NCBI GenBank assembly: GCA_947565265.1 | Contig: CANOFK010000052.1 | Location: 1-7,241, forward strand | Source: an uncultured Clostridia bacterium | Lineage (GTDB): Bacteria > Bacillota > Clostridia > Oscillospirales > Acutalibacteraceae | Length of the DNA stretch: 7,241 nucleotides | Direction: 5' to 3' | Part shown: positions 1 to 5,577 of the stretch, in pieces | Position numbering within the stretch: position 1 is the first letter of the stretch | How the letters are laid out: each line of letters begins with the position of its first letter | Notes under the pieces: model-generated | The model's input: only the letters and a program-made list of their open reading frames with translations | What the model was told of the DNA's origin: nothing | Databases searched by the model: none | Translations under genes and position numbers: made by a program

Positions 1-69
1 CCCCCACTCCCAGCCCTCTTCTATCCACCGGTCAATGGTGGCCGCGTTTATATCCTGGTAATGTTCCAT
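1..69 (-). CDS. Class I SAM-dependent methyltransferase, N-terminal 23 codons (partial)
   Basis: Only the start of this gene is inside the window, and it runs off the left edge. From the ATG at 69 it reads MEHYQDINAATIDRW followed by IEEGWEWG. This matches from memory the opening of a family of Bacillota class I SAM-dependent methyltransferases that begin M-x-HYQDINAxTID-W-x-EGWEWG. The SAM-binding GxGxG region would lie beyond the window, so neither activity nor substrate can be judged. The start is 18 nt after the mutS stop codon. AGAGG and AGGA elements precede it and no hairpin intervenes, so it is probably cotranscribed and translated downstream of mutS. In Bacillus the gene in this place is mutL. 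The family call rests on recognition of a short N-terminus and is an inference. Confidence 0.7.
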   Translation of the reverse strand, partial: MEHYQDINAATIDRWIEEGWEWG

Positions 70-87
70 ATCCTATCATTCCTCTGT

Positions 88-2703
88 CTATTTCAATAGA
101 TTACACAATTCAAACAGCGTGTTCATGCACTCTATAGGGGTCAGGGCGTTTACATCCAGCGCCCGCAGTTTCTGCAAAACCTGGCCGTCCGTGCCGTCCA
201 TGGTCAGTTGCACTGGCTCCTCCCAGGGGCGGAACGCAGCCCGCTGGGCCGCCTGCCCGCCGTCCGCGCTTTCCAGTTCAGCCAGCACCTGCTTAGCCCG
301 GCGGATCACCCTCTCCGGCACACCGGCCAGCTTGGCCACCTCAATGCCAAAGCTGTCATCCGCGCCCCCCCGCACAATACGCCGCAAAAAGGTAATGTCA
401 TCCCCCCGCTTTTTCACGGCGATGTTAAAGTTCCGCGTGCCCGGCAAAAAGGCTTCCAGTTCCGTCAGTTCATGGTAATGGGTGGCAAACAGTGTCTTGG
501 CCCCCACCAGCTTGGGGTCGTGTACATACTCCAGCACTGCCCTGGCAATGCTCATGCCGTCAAAGGTCGAGGTCCCCCGGCCAATCTCGTCAAAGATGAT
601 CAAACTCTTGGCCGTGGCGCTTTTAAGGATTTCCGCCACCTCGCTCATCTCAATCATAAAGGTAGACTGTCCCGCCGACAGGTCGTCCGAGGCCCCCACC
701 CGGGTGTAAATGCCGTCCACAATGCCAATCTCCGCCACTGCCGCCGGCACAAAGCAGCCAATCTGGGCCATAATGGTGATGATCGCCGTCTGCCGCATAT
801 AGGTGGACTTCCCCGCCATATTGGGCCCGGTGATAATGGCCACCCTGGTGTCATTCATGTCCATATCCACATCGTTGGGCACAAAGGGGGTGTCACGCAG
901 CAGCGCCTCCACCACCGGGTGGCGGCCGTCTTTCAGGTACAGTTTGCCGCTCACATTCACCACCGGGCGGGTATAGTCGTTCTTCACCGACACCTGGGCA
1001 AAAGAGGCCAGCACGTCCACCGTGGCCACAGCCCTTGCGCTCTGCTGCACCCGCACCAGTTCCGCCGCCACCCGCCGCCGGATATCCTCAAACAGTTTCC
1101 CTTCCATCTCCATACAACGGTCATGGGCGCCCAGTACCCGGTTTTCCAGTTCCTTCAGTTCCGGCGTAATATACCGCTCCCCGCCGGTCAAGGTCTGCTT
1201 GCGTATGTAACTGTCCGGCACCTTATCCTTATACGAGTTTGTCACCTCAATGTAATAGCCAAACACCTTGTTATAGCCGACTTTCAGCTTGGGTATCCCG
1301 GTGCGTTCCCGCTCCGTGGCCTCCACCGAGGCAATCAGCGCCTGCCCGCCGGTCATATCCTGCCGAATCTCATCCAGTTCCGGGCTAAACCCCTTCTTAA
1401 TCAGTTTCCCCTCCCGAATGGTAAACGGCGGGTTCTCGTCAATGGCACAGTCAATCAGCCCCGCCACGTCTGCCAGCCCGTCGATCTGCCCGTCCAGTTC
1501 CTTCAGCAGCGTGGCCTGGCAGCGGCCCAATACCTGTTTCATCCCCGGCAGCTTTTGCAAGGCAGCGCAAAGGCTCCGCAGGTCGCGCCCATTGGCCGAG
1601 TCATTCACAATACGGGTCATAATGCGCTCCATATCGTGTATCCCCGCCAGTTGTTCCATCACATCATCCAGCAACTGGGCGTCCCCCACCAATTCCTCCA
1701 CGGCGTTCAGCCGCCGGGTAATCAGCGCCGGGTTCAGCAGCGGGCGTTCCAGCCACGCCCGGATCATCCGCTTGCCCATGGCGGTTTTCGTCTTATCCAG
1801 CACCCACAGCAGCGAGCCCCTGTATTCCTTGTTGCGCATGGTCGCCACCAGTTCCAGGTTGCGCACCGCGTTCAAATCCAGGTTCATGTAGGCCGATTCC
1901 CCATCCAGCTCCACATCCGTAATGCGCTCCAGGCCCCGTATCTGTGTACGCCCCAGGTAGTCCAGCAGCGCCCCCAGGGCCAGCACGGCCAGGGGTTTGT
2001 CCTCCAGCCCCAATTCCTGCAAGGTCCGGCCGGCAAACTGTTTTTTCACCGCCGTTTCCGCCAGTTCCCTGTTGTACAGTGCCTCGTCCATGCATTCCAG
2101 CGACGCCTGTAACTTGTCCCGGATAAACCCGCCCAGTTCCGTCAAAGCCGTTACCTGCGGGTCAATCAGGATTTCCCTGGGCGAGAACCGGCTCAGGCGG
2201 TTTTTCAGTTCCCGCACCATATCCTGGGGGGCCGCCATGCCGATCTCCCCCACCTGCAACTCCCCGGTAGAAATATCCGCAAAGCAAAGCCCCACCCCGG
2301 CCTGCCGGTAGCACAGGGAGCAGATATAGTTGTTCCGGGCCTCATCCAGCATACTGCCCTCAAACACGGTGCCCGGGGTAATAACCCGCACCACCTCCCG
2401 TTTCACCAGCCCCTTGGCCGCCTTGGGGTCCTCCACCTGGTCGCAAATGGTCACCCGGTAGCCCTTTGCCAGCAGCCGGGTAATATACCCCTCCGAGCTG
2501 TGGTAGGGGATGCCGCACATAGGCGCCCGTTCCCCCTGGCCACAGTCCCGGCCGGTCAACGTCAAGTCCAGTTCCTGAGAAACGGTCTTGGCGTCATTAA
2601 AAAACATCTCATAAAAGTCGCCCAGCCGGAAAAAGAGGATCGAATTGGGGTTCTCCCTCTTCACTTCAAAATATTGTTTCATCATCGGCGACATATCCGC
2701 CAT
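88..2703 (-). CDS. mutS: DNA mismatch repair protein MutS
   Basis: MutS binds mismatches and small loops in newly replicated DNA and, as an ATP-driven dimeric sliding clamp, recruits MutL. The 871 residues are full length for the family. Visible parts (numbering from the ATG at 2703) are the mismatch-reading Phe-Tyr-Glu at 30-32 within LGDFYEMFF, connector and lever regions to about 550, the Walker A loop GPNMAGKST at 626-634, the signature GASDDLSAGQSTFM at about 670-683, Walker B LIIFDE followed by GRGTSTFDG at about 701-716, and the switch histidine in FATHYHEL at about 739-746. The C-terminal tail has QLTMDG at about 832-837, a weak match to a beta-clamp binding motif. I chose ATG 2703 over GTG 2709 because MADMSPMM matches the usual family N-terminus and AAGGGG lies 8 nt upstream. 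It follows the YlbF-family gene by 31 nt. All ATPase motifs are intact. Confidence 0.98.
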   Translation of the reverse strand: MADMSPMMKQYFEVKRENPNSILFFRLGDFYEMFFNDAKTVSQELDLTLTGRDCGQGERAPMCGIPYHSSEGYITRLLAKGYRVTICDQVEDPKAAKGLVKREVVRVITPGTVFEGSMLDEARNNYICSLCYRQAGVGLCFADISTGELQVGEIGMAAPQDMVRELKNRLSRFSPREILIDPQVTALTELGGFIRDKLQASLECMDEALYNRELAETAVKKQFAGRTLQELGLEDKPLAVLALGALLDYLGRTQIRGLERITDVELDGESAYMNLDLNAVRNLELVATMRNKEYRGSLLWVLDKTKTAMGKRMIRAWLERPLLNPALITRRLNAVEELVGDAQLLDDVMEQLAGIHDMERIMTRIVNDSANGRDLRSLCAALQKLPGMKQVLGRCQATLLKELDGQIDGLADVAGLIDCAIDENPPFTIREGKLIKKGFSPELDEIRQDMTGGQALIASVEATERERTGIPKLKVGYNKVFGYYIEVTNSYKDKVPDSYIRKQTLTGGERYITPELKELENRVLGAHDRCMEMEGKLFEDIRRRVAAELVRVQQSARAVATVDVLASFAQVSVKNDYTRPVVNVSGKLYLKDGRHPVVEALLRDTPFVPNDVDMDMNDTRVAIITGPNMAGKSTYMRQTAIITIMAQIGCFVPAAVAEIGIVDGIYTRVGASDDLSAGQSTFMIEMSEVAEILKSATAKSLIIFDEIGRGTSTFDGMSIARAVLEYVHDPKLVGAKTLFATHYHELTELEAFLPGTRNFNIAVKKRGDDITFLRRIVRGGADDSFGIEVAKLAGVPERVIRRAKQVLAELESADGGQAAQRAAFRPWEEPVQLTMDGTDGQVLQKLRALDVNALTPIECMNTLFELCNLLK

Positions 2704-2711
2704 ACCCACAG

Positions 2712-2717
2712 CCCCTT
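2712..2717 (-). promoter_or_regulatory. Ribosome binding site deciding the mutS start
   Basis: AAGGGG reads on the minus strand 8 nt before the ATG at 2703. The in-frame GTG at 2709 is only 2 nt from this element and would depend on the weaker AGG at 2719-2721. The element therefore favours ATG 2703, although initiation at the GTG two codons earlier cannot be excluded. Confidence 0.5.
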
Positions 2718-2734
2718 ACCTGTTGATTTCCCGG

Positions 2735-3142
2735 TCAATGGCAGCCCGCGCAACTAGAGCAGTCGCCCCCGCAACTGGCCGCGTCATAGTCGCAGGTTTC
2801 CGGGTTTTCCCCCTCCGCGCACAGGTTGAGGATCCCCGTCACCCGCTGGAACACCGCGTCAAACTCATTTTTGGCGGCATTATAGCGCTGCATATGCGCA
2901 TTGGCCATAATCTGGGCGTAACCCTCCCGGAACTCCTTGTTCAGCCGCTGCATGGTTTCGTCGTTGCGGTCCGGCTTGGCGGCCTCGTTGCTAATGGCCA
3001 TGCGTTTCAGGTTGAATTCCCCAATCGCGTCCTGCAAAGCCTGGTCCTCGTCGCTGGCCTGCCGGGCCAGTTGCAATTCCACAAATTTTGGGTCAGCCTG
3101 GATTGCCTTCCCCAGTTCCCTTGTCAGTTCTATAATGTCCAT
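2735..3142 (-). CDS. YlbF/YmcA (Com_YlbF) family protein with cysteine-rich tail
   Basis: This 135-residue cytoplasmic protein starts MDIIELTRELGKAIQAD and is almost wholly helical by composition, as expected for the Com_YlbF family. In Bacillus subtilis the relatives YlbF (RicF) and YmcA (RicA) form a complex with YaaT (RicT). That complex binds [4Fe-4S] clusters, speeds the Spo0A phosphorelay and guides RNase Y cleavage of mRNAs. The helical body spans about 1-106. The tail holds Cys108, Cys117, Cys124, Cys128, Cys131 and Cys134, the last four spaced CX3CX2CX2C just before the C-terminal His. The start at 3142 has GGAGG 8 nt upstream, and it is 20 nt after the preceding gene. Its place just before mutS matches the neighbourhood of ymcA in Bacillus, so it may be the positional equivalent of YmcA. 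Family membership is confident. The exact role and cluster binding are inferred. Confidence 0.88.
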   Translation of the reverse strand: MDIIELTRELGKAIQADPKFVELQLARQASDEDQALQDAIGEFNLKRMAISNEAAKPDRNDETMQRLNKEFREGYAQIMANAHMQRYNAAKNEFDAVFQRVTGILNLCAEGENPETCDYDAASCGGDCSSCAGCH

Positions 3143-3162
3143 ACCTGTTTCCTCCATTTTAT

Positions 3163-4119
3163 TCAGTTTTTCTTTCCGGTCAAATCTTTCCCCAGTATAA
3201 TCAGGTGGAACCCTTCCGCGTACGCGTTGGGCTGGATCCCGATCACCCGGAAACCCTGGGCCAGATACCATTGATAGTCAACGCGGCTGCTGTCCAGCGC
3301 CGCTATTGCCCCGGCAATATCCTCCACCGGCCTGCCGTGGATCGGGAACCCCACCGAACTGATGCCGCTGCGGAAGGTCAAATAGCCCTTCTCGCGGGCG
3401 TACGCCTCTGCCACCCGGAACAGTTCCCCCAGCTTGTGTTCCAGCTTAAAAACGCCGTTGTCGTCAAAGCCGCTGCATTCCAGCTCCAGCGCCCGGTAGC
3501 CCAGCAGTTCCCTGCACAGGATCCAGCCTTTGGGTTTCTCCCTGTCCACCCCCAAATACCAGCCCACCGTCCGAATGGTTTCGCCGATGTCCGTCAACTG
3601 GCCATAGGCGTCCGCAAAGGTGGGCCACCAGTCCGGCTTGATGCGGTGCATCAGCGCCGCCACCTGCCCGGCGCTTTGTTCTGTCAGCCGGTATATATGC
3701 ATGGGCAGGCCCCTCTCCTTTCGGAAAGCGTCCATATACTTTTTACAGGCATATGCCTCCATCAGCTTTTCGTCCTCCCAGGTCCACAGCTTTTCCACAT
3801 CGATCATCCGCGCGATCTCCTCCGGCGAAGGCTCGGCCGGATAGATCCCGCAGGGATAGCTTTCGCAGTACCCACAGTGGGCATACCCTTTCTCCCGCAC
3901 ACAATTTCTCGCCTTGCAGTTTCTGTCAAAAAGAACCGCGCCCTCCCCCTCACTGGCACAGCCGTCGCAAATAATCGTAGAGGGGTCGCCGGTAAAGGCC
4001 GGGTTCTGTTTCTTCCACACCGCGCAAATCTCCGCCCGGCGGTCCTCCCGTTCCACGTTGGGCCGGTAGATCAGGCAAAGGTCGCAGCGCATACCGCATT
4101 TGGCGTAAACTTCGCGCAC
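3163..4119 (-). CDS. DUF3795 cysteine-rich domain fused to a GNAT-like domain
   Basis: This is a 318-residue cytoplasmic protein in two parts. Residues 1 to about 95 look like DUF3795, a presumed metal-binding domain: CGMRCDLC at 8-15, CDGC at 51-54, FDRNCKARNC at 64-73 and HCGYCESYPC at 81-90. About 11 cysteines fall in the first 90 residues. Residues 95-140 are a charged helical linker. From about 142 to 310 the sequence resembles a divergent GNAT acyltransferase, with an ExxELG-like LELECSGFDD stretch, an AEAYAREKGY helix, and an ending GFRVIGIQPNAYAEGFHLIILGK typical of the last GNAT strands. No clear acetyl-CoA pyrophosphate loop (RxxGxG/A) is visible, so catalysis is uncertain. It starts at GTG 4119 with a strong Shine-Dalgarno site 9 nt upstream. 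Substrate is unknown. The DUF3795 call is firm, the GNAT call moderate. Confidence 0.82.
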   Translation of the reverse strand: MREVYAKCGMRCDLCLIYRPNVEREDRRAEICAVWKKQNPAFTGDPSTIICDGCASEGEGAVLFDRNCKARNCVREKGYAHCGYCESYPCGIYPAEPSPEEIARMIDVEKLWTWEDEKLMEAYACKKYMDAFRKERGLPMHIYRLTEQSAGQVAALMHRIKPDWWPTFADAYGQLTDIGETIRTVGWYLGVDREKPKGWILCRELLGYRALELECSGFDDNGVFKLEHKLGELFRVAEAYAREKGYLTFRSGISSVGFPIHGRPVEDIAGAIAALDSSRVDYQWYLAQGFRVIGIQPNAYAEGFHLIILGKDLTGKKN

Positions 4120-4128
4120 GATGCTATA

Positions 4129-4138
4129 CCTCCCTCCT
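4129..4138 (-). promoter_or_regulatory. Strong ribosome binding site for a GTG start, overlapping the upstream stop codon
   Basis: AGGAGGGAGG reads on the minus strand 9 nt before GTG 4119, and its first bases form part of the TAG stop of the preceding gene (4137-4139). The position fixes the GTG start of the DUF3795 protein and suggests translational coupling with the membrane-protein gene upstream. Confidence 0.7.
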
Positions 4139-4469
4139 ATTTGACACGGTACCTTTTCTCAATCACCTTTTTATAGATAAGCACCAGCGCCGCCGCGCCT
4201 GCCGTGCCCAGGAGGCACATCAGCACAACCGCTGCCACAGGCTGCCAAAACGCTGCCAGGCCGGTGATAAAATAAATCACACCGTAGCCGCCCCACAGCC
4301 TTCCCATGGCCCGGTTGTAGCCGGGAAGGTCCGTAATACTCTCCCTGGGCACCTCCCGGCCGGACCAAAAGTTCATGGGCCTGTCCCGCAGCCTCCAGGC
4401 ATAAATGCCGATGCCCAAAAAGATAGCCCCGCAGATCCAGAACACCACGAACAGAATCCACTTTTCCAT
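4137..4469 (-). CDS. Small integral membrane protein, three predicted membrane segments
   Basis: This 110-residue protein begins MEKWILFVVFWICG. Hydrophobic stretches at about 4-25, 58-74 and 77-98 suggest three membrane helices. Between the first two is a loop of about 32 residues with RDRPMNFWSG and an LPGYNRAMGRLW motif, and the protein ends in a basic tail, KKVIEKRYRVK. The N-[RK]-A-x-G-x-LW element followed by two helices and a short basic end recalls a class of unnamed small membrane proteins common in Clostridia. I cannot attach a reliable family number or a function. The ATG at 4469 has GGAGGGG about 8-10 nt upstream. It follows the flavoprotein gene after a 69-nt gap that contains a possible promoter, and lies 17 nt before the DUF3795 gene. 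That it is a real gene is well supported by its hydrophobic pattern, ribosome binding site and tight spacing. Confidence 0.82.
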   Translation of the reverse strand: MEKWILFVVFWICGAIFLGIGIYAWRLRDRPMNFWSGREVPRESITDLPGYNRAMGRLWGGYGVIYFITGLAAFWQPVAAVVLMCLLGTAGAAALVLIYKKVIEKRYRVK

Positions 4470-4485
4470 GCCACTCGCCCCTCCA

Positions 4486-4513
4486 ATTATACAAAAGATT
4501 TCTTATGTATCAA
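4486..4513 (-). promoter_or_regulatory. Candidate internal sigma-A promoter before the small membrane protein gene
   Basis: On the minus strand, TTGATA (4508-4513) and a consensus TATAAT (4486-4491) are separated by 16 nt in the only intergenic gap of the cluster longer than about 31 nt. Transcription would be expected to begin near 4479, inside or next to the GGAGGGG ribosome binding site and only about 10 nt before the ATG at 4469. That makes the leader unusually short. The boxes are good, but the geometry leaves doubt about whether the promoter serves this gene or mainly the genes after it. Confidence 0.4.
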
Positions 4514-4538
4514 ACCATCCCATCCCGGCGCCTTCCAC

Positions 4539-5090
4539 CTACCGAAACCACGTTTCTGCCCATGCCCGCAGCGCCGGCTTGTGCTGCCCTATGTCCTCCC
4601 TGCCCTCTATCCCGCAAAAATACCGGCTGTCCGCCATGGCGACCCCCATATGCCCGCACCAGTGGGCAATGGTGTCAAGGATATGCTGGCACTCCCCCAG
4701 CCTGTTCCCTGTGCGCAATGCCACCCCGTAGCAGCGTTTCCCCGGCCCCAGGGTTTTGTGTTCCGGGTCAGGGTTTGTGTCCCCATAGGGCGTGCAGCGG
4801 TCAATAAACACCTTAAACTGCCCCGGCACGTCCGCCCAATAGGAAGGCGCAGCAATCACCAGCACGTCCGCGGCGTCCAGCTTGCCCATAAGTAGCGGCA
4901 TATCGTCCTGCCGCACACATTGGCGGGTGTGGTAGCACTGCTTGCACCCCAGGCAGTATTGGAGGTCATAATCCCCCAGGCAAACCACCTCCCCCACCGC
5001 CCCGGCCGGCAGCGCCTCCTGTATGGTCCACAGAATCTCCTGGGTTGCCCCATTATTTTTTGGGCTGGCGTTCAACAACAAAACTTGCAT
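4539..5090 (-). CDS. Flavodoxin-fold FMN reductase-like protein with Isf-type cysteine motif
   Basis: This 183-residue soluble flavoprotein of the NADPH-dependent FMN reductase / iron-sulfur flavoprotein group probably carries electrons between a reductant and an unknown partner. From the ATG at 5090 it opens MQVLLLNASPKNNGAT, a first beta strand and FMN-phosphate loop. A compact cysteine cluster follows at Cys46, Cys49, Cys52 and Cys58 (CX2CX2CX5C), which fits the CX2CX2CX4-7C motif that binds a [4Fe-4S] cluster in Methanosarcina iron-sulfur flavoprotein. Next come VLVIAAPSYWADVPGQFK at about 76-93, the loop and helix that cover the flavin, and FIDRCTPYGD. I preferred ATG 5090 to GTG 5099 because the protein then begins directly at the first strand and GAGGTG is well spaced. 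It follows the preceding stop by 5 nt. Fold is confident. Cluster binding is inferred, since related clostridial proteins with similar cysteines may lack one. Confidence 0.88.
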   Translation of the reverse strand: MQVLLLNASPKNNGATQEILWTIQEALPAGAVGEVVCLGDYDLQYCLGCKQCYHTRQCVRQDDMPLLMGKLDAADVLVIAAPSYWADVPGQFKVFIDRCTPYGDTNPDPEHKTLGPGKRCYGVALRTGNRLGECQHILDTIAHWCGHMGVAMADSRYFCGIEGREDIGQHKPALRAWAETWFR

Positions 5091-5095
5091 AGTTC

Positions 5096-5557
5096 TCACC
5101 TCGCATATTCTTTACTGGCGTAGTTTTCAATAGCCTGGTACGCATCTCCGGAGATCTCATAAATACCATTATACGGCTGCTCCAAAAAGTATTCCCCGTT
5201 CCGTGCGCCAGCACGCCTGTACACAAAAACCGTCGAGGTACCCCCGCCCCGGTGGCTAAAGTCCACCCGAATCAGCCCCTCCACGTTGGCCGGCATATCC
5301 TGGATGCTTTCGGCACGGGTCGTCCGCCCGTTCCCTTTGAGTATAAACAAAACATCCTCCCCGCAGGCGTCTGCCAGCGGGTACTCGCCCCCGTCCTGCC
5401 GGCTGAGGGTCACGCCCCGCAGGTTCTGGAAATCCGGCAGCCGCAGTTCATACTCCCTGCCGCCTGCCAGAAGAAAGTGGACCCCGGCAAGCAGCAGCAC
5501 CATAAAGGCCCCGGTACCCATGAAAATCAACGCCAACTCCGTCTGTTTCGCACGCAT
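5096..5557 (-). CDS. Membrane-anchored DUF5301-like protein
   Basis: This 153-residue protein has a single hydrophobic helix at about 8-31 preceded by a short tail with Arg2 and Lys4, and no cleavage site is evident. It is therefore probably a membrane anchor with about 120 residues outside the cell. The outer part, about 38-146, has alternating short strands, with LPDFQNLRGVTL, GRTTRAESIQDMP, VDFSHRGGGTSTVFVYRR and FLEQPYNGIYEI as recognisable pieces. The TTRxSxxDxP, GGTSTxFVY and EQPYxGIYxI elements resemble DUF5301, a domain of unknown function in Clostridia. I recall this pattern but cannot verify it here. The ATG at 5557 has AGGAGG 9 nt upstream, and the gap to the miaB stop is 20 nt. 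Its own stop lies in the ribosome binding site of the flavoprotein gene, so the two are probably translated together. Its role is unknown. Confidence 0.75.
   Translation of the reverse strand: MRAKQTELALIFMGTGAFMVLLLAGVHFLLAGGREYELRLPDFQNLRGVTLSRQDGGEYPLADACGEDVLFILKGNGRTTRAESIQDMPANVEGLIRVDFSHRGGGTSTVFVYRRAGARNGEYFLEQPYNGIYEISGDAYQAIENYASKEYAR
5097..5102 (-). promoter_or_regulatory. Ribosome binding site deciding the flavoprotein start, overlapping the upstream stop
   Basis: GAGGTG on the minus strand lies 6 nt before ATG 5090, with its GAGG core 8 nt away, and shares bases with the TGA stop (5096-5098) of the preceding gene. The competing GTG at 5097-5099 is itself within this element, which argues for ATG 5090 and for coupled translation. 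Confidence 0.6.
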
Positions 5558-5577
5558 ATGAATCCGCCTCCTATCCG

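Noticed and set aside
208..2112. 634-codon open frame on the plus strand
   Set aside because: It lies wholly antisense to mutS, its translation is dominated by His, Pro, Gln and Arg with no domain pattern, and mutS is beyond doubt. It is a by-product of GC-rich codon use.
2704..2709. GTG start for MutS two codons earlier
   Set aside because: The best ribosome binding element is only 2 nt from this GTG, while it is well spaced for the ATG at 2703, which also matches the family N-terminus. It remains possible but less likely.
3143..3271. N-terminal extension of the YlbF-family protein
   Set aside because: The frame is open to 3271, but the extension overlaps the end of the DUF3795 gene, while the ATG at 3142 has GGAGG at ideal distance and begins with the family's usual N-terminus.
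3205..4176. 323-codon open frame on the plus strand
   Set aside because: It is antisense to the DUF3795-GNAT gene, which has a strong ribosome binding site and conserved motifs. The plus-strand translation resembles nothing recognisable.
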